Position numbers and translations under genes: made by a program. The notes under the pieces are model-generated. The model did not search any database, was not told where the DNA came from, and saw only the letters and a list, made by a program, of their open reading frames with translations. DNA of 12,031 bases. Source: Sphingomonas sp. Lineage in GTDB: Bacteria > Pseudomonadota > Alphaproteobacteria > Sphingomonadales > Sphingomonadaceae. The stretch lies in contig JAJNQF010000365.1 in the NCBI GenBank assembly GCA_021154945.1, positions 1 through 12,031 on the forward strand, read 5' to 3'. Of this stretch, positions 6,501 through 12,031 are shown piece after piece (positions within the stretch are counted from its first letter, which is position 1; each line of letters starts with the position of its first letter).

Positions 6501-7841
6501 GACCGCGGCGTTGAGCCCCGTCACGCGACGTGCGCGTGCCTTCACCGGCACCAAGATGCGGTCCGAGTTCACGCGCGCGAGGCCCTCCGCGTAGAGGTTC
6601 TCGACGCCCATGTCGCCGAACGCGATCGTTGCCGCACGGACCTTGTAGTCTACCGTCGGCGTCGCGAACGCGCCGTCGAGGACAACGCGCGCGCTGACGT
6701 CGCGACCGCGCAGGTTCGGCAGGATCGCGCCGGGCGTCAGCAGCTTCGCGTTCACCGCGAAATTGCCGAACCGGCTGTTGGCGAGATCGATCAGGCCGCC
6801 GGCGTCGACCGCGAGCGCGTCCGACTTTAACGTCATCCGCGTGTCGGCCTTGCGATCGTTAAGCGTGGTATCGATCGCGACATCGAGCTGTGGCGCGGTC
6901 AGGCGCTCGACTGGACCTTCGAGGTACAGGCCGGGACGCGTCGAGCCGCGTACTTCGATGTGGCCGTTCTTCGCGGTCAGCCCGAGGTTCGCCAACTGCC
7001 CGCCGCCGAGCGTCGCGACAGCGCGACCCTGCCAAGACGCCCAGCTGCCACGACCATCGACGCTCGCAGTCAGCGGCGCCTTGAACGAGCCCATCGTCGA
7101 GACGACGCCGCCGACCGGAGCGGTCAGCTTTACGTTCACGTCGAGCTTGTTCTGCTCGGGCACCGCGTCGAGCTTGAGCACGAGGCGGTCGCCGCCAGCG
7201 ATACCGCGGCCGGTCAACGCGGTCGCGTTGGTCGTCAGCTGCGCGCGCTTGTCGGCGATGTGCACCGCGCCGTCGATCTTCACGATATGCGTCTGGCCAG
7301 TCACCGGCTTGGCGATGACGAAACGGTCGATCGCCAACCGGTTCACGTCGATGTCGAGATCGGGGAGCAGCGGCGCGTTCGGATCGGTCGGCGTCGCGTT
7401 CAGCACCGGGCGACGCTGCAACGTGACGAGCGGTGTCGTTAGCGAGCGCACGTCGATGTGATTCTTGGTGTACGCGAACGGGCGCCAGTCGACGGCGAGC
7501 TTCGGGCTGGTCAGGAAGACGCCCTTGGGATCGGACACGCGGACGTCGCTGAGTGTCATCGCGCCGTACATCGAGCCGTCGATCCGACCGACCTTGATGT
7601 TGAGCCCGGATGCGGTGGTGTAGCCACCGATCTGATCCGCGACGAGGCGGCGGCCCGGATCGGTGTTGATCCCGAACAGCACGATCAGCACGAGCGCAAT
7701 CAGCCCGACGACCAGGATCGCAAGCCATTTCAGGATGCGCTGCCACAACGGGCGACGCTCGACGATCACCGTTTCGGACTGCTCGAACTGGTCCCGCTCA
7801 GCAGGGCCCCGTTCACCAGCGGGAGTGCCGTTTTCGGCCAT
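3573..7841 (-). CDS. tamB: TamB, inner-membrane component of the translocation and assembly module
   Basis: A 1422-residue AsmA-like protein that spans the periplasm as a beta-rich groove, partners TamA, and is implicated in outer-membrane protein insertion and phospholipid transport. An acidic cytoplasmic tail is followed by Arg/Lys-flanked transmembrane segment at about 36-58 (ILKWLAILVVGLIALVLIVL) and then a very long periplasmic stretch of repeating beta strands. The C-terminal DUF490 domain (roughly 1070-1422) carries the hallmark LPQDEVLSRLLFG (1295-1307) after FTSTPT, and the terminal strand region preceding YTKDY. The length suits the family (about 1250-1500). Its ATG (7841-7839) shares one base with the tamA stop (TGATG), so translation is coupled. 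Residues 100-1050 are typically variable and show no recognised enzyme motif. Confidence 0.94.
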   Translation of the reverse strand: MAENGTPAGERGPAERDQFEQSETVIVERRPLWQRILKWLAILVVGLIALVLIVLFGINTDPGRRLVADQIGGYTTASGLNIKVGRIDGSMYGAMTLSDVRVSDPKGVFLTSPKLAVDWRPFAYTKNHIDVRSLTTPLVTLQRRPVLNATPTDPNAPLLPDLDIDVNRLAIDRFVIAKPVTGQTHIVKIDGAVHIADKRAQLTTNATALTGRGIAGGDRLVLKLDAVPEQNKLDVNVKLTAPVGGVVSTMGSFKAPLTASVDGRGSWASWQGRAVATLGGGQLANLGLTAKNGHIEVRGSTRPGLYLEGPVERLTAPQLDVAIDTTLNDRKADTRMTLKSDALAVDAGGLIDLANSRFGNFAVNAKLLTPGAILPNLRGRDVSARVVLDGAFATPTVDYKVRAATIAFGDMGVENLYAEGLARVNSDRILVPVKARARRVTGLNAAVGGLATNVAIDGDFAISGVNVLSDNLKIRSDKIDATAVVVANMSTGRYTGALKGRVNNYRVDGIGIVNLTTDAKLVPGPNGGFGITGRVVAQTAQIFNEGARSFLGGNAIVRSDIGYSPEGIVTFRNLRMNAPQFRVTRGEGRFDPATGAVLVNADAYSTVYGPLSARVTGSATAPVVVLRAPRPGVGVGLVNLNARIVGRGGAYAVTASGGTNYGPFTADVRVTPGTQLAVDVRRVVFAGITGRGRIVQTAAGPFSGALQFAGQGLTGNVRLANQGGYQRADVASRANGAKIPGMVDFTIGRAIVNATAVMTPTPQIVADAQIADMRYGAIVLSAARAKVNYVGGNGTAQAVLTGSNGVPFRLAVNAKLSPNNYLVAAQGQANGIDFRTVNPARIQAVKGEYRLSPTRIDFGGAGGGSARLAGSYGRGTNAQVRLDRLDLSTLSALVPNLGIGGKATGSLDFSQANSAALPTADARVTVANFTRSGLAAVSEPVDIVFAGTLGGDGATGRALVRRGTSVIGRMVANLRPLPAGNGSWSTRLMAAPLSGGIRYNGPSAVLFSFAAIPNQQLSGPIAVAADFSGRLQAPQLNGVVRADNLTYDNETYGTRLSQMRIAGRFSNTDLQLTQLNAKAGDGTVQAQGKIGFAADSGFPIDIRATLNNAQLAKSDAISATTTGTVRLTHDRNGGLIQGDLQIPEARYQIIRQGQAEVPELTGVRRKGDVRTPLSTDRSEVPNAGSFKLDLRVRAPNQLFVSGMGLESEWEMDMRIGGTSAAPIVTGGLDIVRGTYSFSGKRFEVTKGQIRFRGGALTDPDINIQASTTTSDITVIINVTGTGQRPQIAFTSTPTLPQDEVLSRLLFGSSPANLSATEAIQLASALNSLRGSGGGGLNPLGKLRSATGFDRLRVLGADEATGRGTSLAAGKYITKNIYVEIVTDAKGFTSTQLEIALTRALSLLSAAGSSGGQSASVKYTKDY

Positions 7842-10069
7842 CAGAATGCCTGCCCGATCGAGATGTAGAGGGCGATCTTGCCGTCGCCCTCGCGTGGGTT
7901 CAGCGGCGTCGCGACATCGATACGCATCGGGCCGAAGCTGGTGTAGAAGCGCCCGCCAATGCCCGCGCCGTAGCGCAGGGACGACAGGTTCGGCGTGCTG
8001 CTCTCGTAGCTGTTGCCGGCGTCGATGAACGGCACGATGCCGAAATCGCCGAACCGGTAGCGGGCTTCGAGTGCGAATTCGTTGAGCGACCGACCGCCGA
8101 CCGGGTTGCCGTTGGGATCGAACGGCCCGAGCCGCTGATAGCCATAGCCGCGCACCGATCCGCCGCCGCCGCCATAATAGCGCCGCGATGGCGCCAGGTC
8201 GTCGCGGTCGACGCCCTGGATCGAGCCGGCCTTGGCACGTCCGGCGATCACGATGCTACTGGAGATGGGGTAATAGAACGTCCCCTCGATCATCGTTCGG
8301 ATGTACGGCTTCACCGACCCCTGCACCGATGTTTCGGGGCTGAGGTTGAGCGTCAGGCGATAGCCCTTGGTCGGGTTGAGCAGATTGTCCGAGCGATCGA
8401 ACCGAACCTGGCCCGGCAGCGCGACGATGCCGTAGGTGCGGCGGACGTCCCTGCCTTGCGCGAAGTCGTAGACGCTCTCGTTCGTGCCCACGAGTTCGCC
8501 GCCGTAATAATAGGTCAGCGGCTTCTGCCAGATCGGCGTGGAGTCGTAGCTCCAGCGGACGCCGACGCTGGTCGTGAAGGCGTCATAGGCGTCGTAGTTC
8601 GAATGGTTCGCGCCCGCGGTCAGGCTGAACGTCTTGTCGCGCTTGCCTGCGTTCGCGCGGCGGAACGTGCCCGACACGCCCTGTTCCTGCGTCCCCGCGA
8701 TCACCGAGGCGATCAGCGCGCCCTCGTACGGGAACAGGTTACGGTGCTGCCACGTGCCTTCCGCGCGGAAGCCCTGCCCGGTAGAGAAGCCGACATTGCC
8801 GCCGAGCGAGCGCGGCTTGCCCTCGCTCTGACGCACCAGCAGGTCGACCTGTTCTGTGCCATCGGGGTTGATCGTGCCGGTCCGGACCGGTTCGACCGAC
8901 ACGGTCGAGAACAGCGACGTCGCGACCAGCGCATCGCGCAGATCGTCTGTCATCCGGTTGTCGTAGAGTTCGCCCGACTTGAACCGCGGGAACAGGCTCA
9001 GATGCTCCAGATTGAAGACCGGATCGCCTTCGGTCCGCAGCTGTCCGAACGACGAGCGAGGACCCGTGTCGACGGGCAAGGTGTACGCGCCGGTCGGGGT
9101 CTGGTCGTCGAGCAAGATATCGCGCTCGCCGACCTTGACGAACGGATAGCCTTGCTGCGGCAGCGTCAGGCTGACGTTCGCCTCGGCGCCCTGAATGCGC
9201 GCAGCCTCGATCGGGTCGCCGACCTTGAGCGGCAATTGCGTGCGGACCAGATCCGCGGGCGTCGTCGGATCCGACTTCACGGTGATCGACGACAGCGAAT
9301 AGAGCCGGCCGGGTTGCGCGCTGACAGTCGCCTTCAGCCGCGCGGGCTTGGTCGTGTCTGCATCGGGGATCGTCTCGATCGTCGAGATCGCGGTCGCGTC
9401 GTAATAGCCGAGCGACTTGAGCAACCGCACCGCGAGTGCCTCGTCCTCGCGTGCGCGCGCCGCGACCTGCGTGGCGTTCGCGGCCTTGCCCTTGCCCTCG
9501 TTCAGGGCGGACAGCGCCTTGTATTCGCCTTCGAGCCCGTCGCCTGCCTTGTCGAGCCCCTTGGTGGCGGTCTCGTAGCGGATCTCAGGCGCGTCCTTGT
9601 CCTTGATATCCGCGGCGGTCTGGAGCGGGGTCGTGTCGAAGCTCGACAGCGGTGTCAGCGGTTGCGCCAGTTGCGGATCGCTGGGACCGGTCGGCGGTAG
9701 GACGTCGCCCGCAAGCGTGGTCGCGGGAGACGTCGCGGTTGCGGGCGTTGCGGGTGCCTGGGTTGCAGGTGTCTGGTTCGCAGGTGCCTGGGTCGACGGG
9801 GCAGGCAGCGGCGCCATCGCTTCCAACGGCGCATTCAGGTCACCGCTCAGCGGCGGCAGCGCGCTGTCGAATTCGGAATCGGGAACGATCGGCGCGTCGG
9901 AGCGCGGGTCGGTGGACTGCGGCTGATCGCTCGGCTTGGGCGCGTCGGGACCCTTGGCCGGGGCGGTGCCCGGCTTGGCAAGCTGCGCGGAACCGATACC
10001 CGCAAACCCCGTTGTCGACGCTACCAACGCGAGAGCGAGCCAATGATGCCGGCTATTCGAAGCTGTCAC
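7841..10069 (-). CDS. tamA: TamA, Omp85-family outer-membrane protein
   Basis: An outer-membrane beta-barrel protein with periplasmic POTRA domains, partner of TamB. I place the start at GTG 10069-10067: it has AAGGGG five bases upstream and opens a good signal peptide, VTASNSRHHW then LALALVASTTGFAGIGSA, cleaved after residue 28. The longer frame from GTG 10171 would bury this signal behind 34 residues and has lower third-position GC. With the chosen start the protein has 742 residues. Residues 29-160 are a Pro/Ala/Thr/Gln-rich linker. Residues about 165-400 contain POTRA-like repeats (for example KSLGYYDA, QQGYPFVKVG, ALVATSLFSTVSVEPV). The barrel then runs to a C-terminal Phe, with the conserved lid motif VRGYGYQRLG at 639-648. 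It is followed by tamB with a 1-base overlap. BamA is a less likely reading because of the tamB partner. Confidence 0.92.
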   Translation of the reverse strand: MTASNSRHHWLALALVASTTGFAGIGSAQLAKPGTAPAKGPDAPKPSDQPQSTDPRSDAPIVPDSEFDSALPPLSGDLNAPLEAMAPLPAPSTQAPANQTPATQAPATPATATSPATTLAGDVLPPTGPSDPQLAQPLTPLSSFDTTPLQTAADIKDKDAPEIRYETATKGLDKAGDGLEGEYKALSALNEGKGKAANATQVAARAREDEALAVRLLKSLGYYDATAISTIETIPDADTTKPARLKATVSAQPGRLYSLSSITVKSDPTTPADLVRTQLPLKVGDPIEAARIQGAEANVSLTLPQQGYPFVKVGERDILLDDQTPTGAYTLPVDTGPRSSFGQLRTEGDPVFNLEHLSLFPRFKSGELYDNRMTDDLRDALVATSLFSTVSVEPVRTGTINPDGTEQVDLLVRQSEGKPRSLGGNVGFSTGQGFRAEGTWQHRNLFPYEGALIASVIAGTQEQGVSGTFRRANAGKRDKTFSLTAGANHSNYDAYDAFTTSVGVRWSYDSTPIWQKPLTYYYGGELVGTNESVYDFAQGRDVRRTYGIVALPGQVRFDRSDNLLNPTKGYRLTLNLSPETSVQGSVKPYIRTMIEGTFYYPISSSIVIAGRAKAGSIQGVDRDDLAPSRRYYGGGGGSVRGYGYQRLGPFDPNGNPVGGRSLNEFALEARYRFGDFGIVPFIDAGNSYESSTPNLSSLRYGAGIGGRFYTSFGPMRIDVATPLNPREGDGKIALYISIGQAF
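9716..9814 (-). repeat. Degenerate Pro/Ala/Thr/Gln repeat region inside tamA
   Basis: Residues 86-118 of TamA (counted from GTG 10069) consist of imperfect repeats such as TQAPANQTPATQAPATPAT. The DNA shows matching short repeats, with variants of GCAGGTGCCTGGGT seen on the plus strand. This is a low-complexity, probably disordered periplasmic linker between signal peptide and POTRA domains, and is prone to length variation between strains. Confidence 0.6.
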
Positions 10070-10163
10070 ACGATCCCCTTTACGGACGGCAATCGTGTAC
10101 GATTCACCCCCATCTTCGTCCACGTAACGCACGTAGGACGGCTTGGTTTCCAACAAATTTACC
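10070..10163 (-). promoter_or_regulatory. Structured 94-nt leader before tamA
   Basis: Between the preceding stop (10166-10164) and the chosen tamA GTG lie two inverted repeats. GTCCACGT (10118-10125) pairs with ACGTAGGAC (10131-10139) with one bulged base, giving an 8-bp stem with a 5-base loop. AATCGTGTACGATT (10091-10104) has 6-bp arms and ends 21 bp from the start codon. They may be an RNA leader controlling tamA translation, or an operator for an internal promoter. The frame is open throughout, so the alternative is coding sequence for an extended TamA. Confidence 0.4.
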
Positions 10164-10598
10164 TCAGACACAGCCGATTAGGCCACCGACCGGCATGACG
10201 ACGGTATCACGGCCGGGGCGGTCGATCCTTAGCGTCGCGGAGGTCACGGTCGCGCCGGCCGAGATGTCTGCACGGACGGCGACCGCCATGTCGAGCGTCG
10301 CGGTGACGTCGCCACCACGATACACGGTGACGCCGCCAAAGCCGAAACCGATCGCGGCTGACTGGGTCGCCATCGCATAGTCGGTCGTCTTGCCGTCGAC
10401 CGCAAGGCGGATCTGCGCCGGGTCGGCGGTGGCCATCGCAACGAGTTGGCGGCCGGCGTCCATGCTCCAGAGATACGCGGCGCACCCCTTGGCGGGAAGC
10501 TTCTGCTTGCCGATCGCGCCGAGCGGGCCCGGACCTGGATTTGCAGCTGGCGCAGGCGCCGCGGTTTGCAGCGCGAGCATAAGAGCGAGCGATATCAT
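10164..10598 (-). CDS. Exported 144-residue protein of unknown function
   Basis: I do not recognise the family. The ATG at 10598-10596 overlaps the prepilin peptidase stop by four bases (ATGA), with AGG nine bases upstream, so this start is well supported. The N-terminus MISLALMLALQTAAPAPAAN resembles a short signal peptide followed by a Pro/Ala/Gly-rich stretch to about residue 30. The mature part holds two cysteines only, Cys39 (KGCAAY) and Cys143 (penultimate residue), which could form a disulfide in the periplasm. The rest looks beta-rich and soluble (VDGKTTDYAM, GGVTVYRGGDVTATLDM, ATLRIDRPGRDTVVMPVGG). It sits between the prepilin peptidase and tamA in one operon, suggesting an envelope role, but nothing specific can be inferred. 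Confidence 0.85.
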   Translation of the reverse strand: MISLALMLALQTAAPAPAANPGPGPLGAIGKQKLPAKGCAAYLWSMDAGRQLVAMATADPAQIRLAVDGKTTDYAMATQSAAIGFGFGGVTVYRGGDVTATLDMAVAVRADISAGATVTSATLRIDRPGRDTVVMPVGGLIGCV

Positions 10599-11350
10599 GG
10601 CGTCAGGCCTATCATGAACAGCCACGCGGGATAACCCGCGATCGCCAGCAACGCGCCGAATGGAAGCGCGGTGTCCGCCGCCATGCTGCGTCCCTTGAGA
10701 AGCGCGGAGAGGACCACGCCGAGCCCGATCATGCTCGCGATCAGCAGGACGGCGGGCAACATCTGCCATCCGAGCCACAACCCGATCGCGCCGAACAGCT
10801 TCGGATCGCCGCCGCCCATACCGTCGCGTCCTCGTATGCGTCGATAGCCGAACGCGACCAGCCACAGCGTCCCGAACCCGGCGATGCCGCCGATCAACCG
10901 CTCGGATAGCGGCGGATCGATGCCCAACGCCGCACTCGCCAATCCGGTCGCGGCAAGCAGCAGGGTCAACCGATCGGGCAGCCAGAACGCGACGAGATCG
11001 AGACTGGCGAGCGCCAGCAGCAGCCATCCGAAGACCGCGCCTGCGATCCCGATGGGTCCCGGCACGACCAACCCCGCCGCGGCACCGATCGCCAGTCCGG
11101 CCAGTTCGATCCGCCAGTGGACGGGGCTGATCGGTGCGCGGCACGAACGACAGCGTCCTCTCAGTACAAGAGCGCTGAGCAGCGGCACGAGGTCGGTCGC
11201 GCGCAGCGTTCTGCCGCACGCATCGCAGGCCGAACGCCCCTGCATGACCGATCGGCCATCGGGCCAGCGCGTCACCAGCGCCGCGACGAAGCTGCCGATG
11301 ATCGCGCCGAGCACGCCCAGCGACACCGCCCAGAACGCCGCCTCAGACAC
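10595..11350 (-). CDS. Type IV prepilin peptidase (A24 family, PilD/GspO type)
   Basis: A 251-residue polytopic inner-membrane aspartic protease that cleaves, and in many members N-methylates, prepilins or type II secretion pseudopilins. The N-terminus has the family pattern GSFVAALVTRWPDGRSVM (19-36) followed by the zinc-type four-cysteine domain, CDAC (42-45) and CRSC (67-70). The two catalytic aspartates are Asp118 (LDLVAFWLPD) and Asp182 in GMGGGDPKLF, 64 residues apart as in Vibrio TcpJ. About seven hydrophobic segments are visible. Start is GTG 11350-11348, overlapping the upstream gene by 8 bp; no better start precedes the first membrane segment. The ATGA overlap with the 144-residue gene supports an operon. 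No pilin or gsp gene lies in the window, so its substrates are encoded elsewhere. Confidence 0.93.
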   Translation of the reverse strand: MSEAAFWAVSLGVLGAIIGSFVAALVTRWPDGRSVMQGRSACDACGRTLRATDLVPLLSALVLRGRCRSCRAPISPVHWRIELAGLAIGAAAGLVVPGPIGIAGAVFGWLLLALASLDLVAFWLPDRLTLLLAATGLASAALGIDPPLSERLIGGIAGFGTLWLVAFGYRRIRGRDGMGGGDPKLFGAIGLWLGWQMLPAVLLIASMIGLGVVLSALLKGRSMAADTALPFGALLAIAGYPAWLFMIGLTP

Positions 11351-11594
11351 CCGTTTTCCGCACCAAATAGCGATACACGCCGAGGAGATTGATCCCGAAC
11401 AACACGATGTTCTGCGTGCCCAGCGCCCAGTCCCCGGTCAAGGCCGCACCGCTCAGCCACGCGATCGACGAGCCGACGAACAGCACGAACCCCCACCCCG
11501 TCACGCGCCGCCCGAAATCGAGCGATACCATGAACGCGGCGATCACCCCCGACGCGGCGGCACACCATTTGAGCGTCATGATGAGGGTTTCCAT
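11343..11594 (-). CDS. Small three-helix membrane protein, unknown function
   Basis: An 83-residue inner-membrane protein of unrecognised family. Three hydrophobic segments are visible at about 8-25 (LKWCAAASGVIAAFMVSL), 33-52 (GWGFVLFVGSSIAWLSGAAL) and 58-76 (WALGTQNIVLFGINLLGVY), ending in a positive tail (YRYLVRK). The size and three-helix layout, with QN in the third helix and a YRYL end, recall half-transporters such as SemiSWEET or PnuC-like repeats, but this is only a topology resemblance. I chose ATG 11594; ATG 11579 is an alternative, and neither has a strong ribosome site. The longer frame from 11711 would overlap the thiolase start and is not supported. It is probably the first gene of the operon leading to tamB. 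Confidence 0.75.
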   Translation of the reverse strand: METLIMTLKWCAAASGVIAAFMVSLDFGRRVTGWGFVLFVGSSIAWLSGAALTGDWALGTQNIVLFGINLLGVYRYLVRKTGV

Positions 11595-11682
11595 GCCGAC
11601 GGGTCTAGGCGCGTCCGCCCGTGCTTTGTATTGCCGCACATCAACCCCAGATACGGGGCAGAAAAATACATGGAGAGCTGAA
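11595..11682. promoter_or_regulatory. Divergent intergenic region, thiolase versus tam operon
   Basis: This 88-bp gap must hold promoters for both directions. On the plus strand, TTGTAT (11626-11631) and GATACG (11650-11655) are 18 bp apart, a weak match. CCCC (11645-11648) and GGGG (11655-11658) form a short inverted repeat over the -10. GGAGAG (11672-11677) is the thiolase ribosome site. I saw no convincing minus-strand promoter. Confidence 0.3.
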
Positions 11683-12031
11683 GTGGCCGCCGATCGAGAT
11701 CCTATCGTCATCCTGTCCTACGCACGTACGCCGATGGGTTCGTTCCAAGGCGCATTGTTGGGCGCGACCGCGACGCAGCTTGGCGCCGACGCGGTGCGCG
11801 GTGCGGTCGAGCGGTCGGGCGTGTCGGCTGCCGAGATCGAGCGGATCTACATGGGCTGCGTGCTCCCCGCCGGGCTCGGCCAGGCGCCGGCGCGACAGGC
11901 GGCGATCAACGCCGGGCTGGGTGATCACGTCGAGGCGACGACCGTCAACAAGATGTGCGGTTCGGGGATGCAGGCGGCGATCCTGGCGGCGGATGCGCTG
12001 GCGGCGGGGTCGGTCGACCTGCTCGTCGCGG
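11683..12031 (+). CDS. Thiolase (acetyl-CoA acyltransferase), N-terminal part
   Basis: Open to the window end: 116 codons of an enzyme usually about 390 residues long. Thiolases either condense two acetyl-CoA or cleave 3-ketoacyl-CoA in fatty-acid degradation. The N-terminal motif is typical (IVILSYARTPMGSFQGAL, 8-25), and the nucleophilic cysteine is Cys92 in VNKMCGSGMQA (88-98). YMGCVLPAGLGQAPARQAA (56-74) is also characteristic of the family. The start is GTG 11683 with GGAGAG five bases upstream; no ATG fits better. The His and second Cys of the active site lie beyond the window. The sequence alone does not separate biosynthetic from degradative types, and the downstream genes are not visible. 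It is divergent from the tam operon. Confidence 0.93.
   Translation, partial: MAADRDPIVILSYARTPMGSFQGALLGATATQLGADAVRGAVERSGVSAAEIERIYMGCVLPAGLGQAPARQAAINAGLGDHVEATTVNKMCGSGMQAAILAADALAAGSVDLLVA

Noticed and set aside
8456..9700. 414-codon open frame on the plus strand
   Set aside because: It is antisense to tamA and Arg/Leu-rich with no motif; the minus-strand frame has clear Omp85 features.
10164..11350. Identical GTGTCTGAGG at the junctions near 10171 and 11350, as a repeat element
   Set aside because: Both are explained by upstream proteins ending in Val-stop; ten shared bases with no flanking similarity are probably chance.
11343..11711. 122-codon form of the small membrane protein
   Set aside because: The first 39 residues overlap the divergent thiolase start and its ribosome site and look non-protein-like; starts at 11594 or 11579 fit better.

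Overview
The window looks like chromosome of a GC-rich alphaproteobacterium, most likely a sphingomonad (Sphingomonadaceae). This is inferred from the high-GC codon use rich in CGATCG words, the tamA-tamB pair with a Pro/Ala-rich TamA N-terminus, GTG starts, and CtrA-like TTAA-N7-TTAA sites. No rRNA, tRNA, CRISPR array, insertion sequence, integrase or phage gene was seen, so this appears to be ordinary core or near-core genome.

Left part (1-1980). A secreted-protein gene runs off the left edge (1-72, minus) directly behind a cyclic-di-GMP phosphodiesterase gene (78-1427, minus) with a degenerate GGDEF domain and an intact EAL domain. The roughly 585-bp gap to the next gene is AT-richer. It holds a plausible divergent promoter region with two CtrA-like boxes and inverted repeats, a possible tiny plus-strand transcript with two overlapping mini-ORFs (1586-1689), and a hairpin directly after the last stop codon.

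Middle (2013-3503, minus). An EthA-type Baeyer-Villiger flavin monooxygenase gene is preceded by nested inverted repeats that could be an operator.

Right part (3573-11594, minus). Five tightly packed genes read in the order: 83-aa three-helix membrane protein, type IV prepilin peptidase, 144-aa exported protein of unknown function, tamA (Omp85 outer-membrane protein), tamB (1422-aa inner-membrane-anchored partner). Most junctions overlap by 1 to 8 bp. The exception is tamA: its best start is an internal GTG with a strong ribosome binding site, which leaves a 94-nt leader containing two inverted repeats. TamA and TamB together form the translocation and assembly module of the envelope. The prepilin peptidase processes type II secretion or type IV pilus pseudopilins and is here away from any visible secretion cluster.

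Right edge (11683-12031, plus). The start of a thiolase (acetyl-CoA acyltransferase) gene, divergent from the tam operon, is cut by the window end.

I found no convincing entirely new system. The best second-look items are the mini-ORF and CtrA-like intergenic region, the structured tamA leader, the operator-like repeats before the monooxygenase, and the unknown proteins sharing the tam operon.
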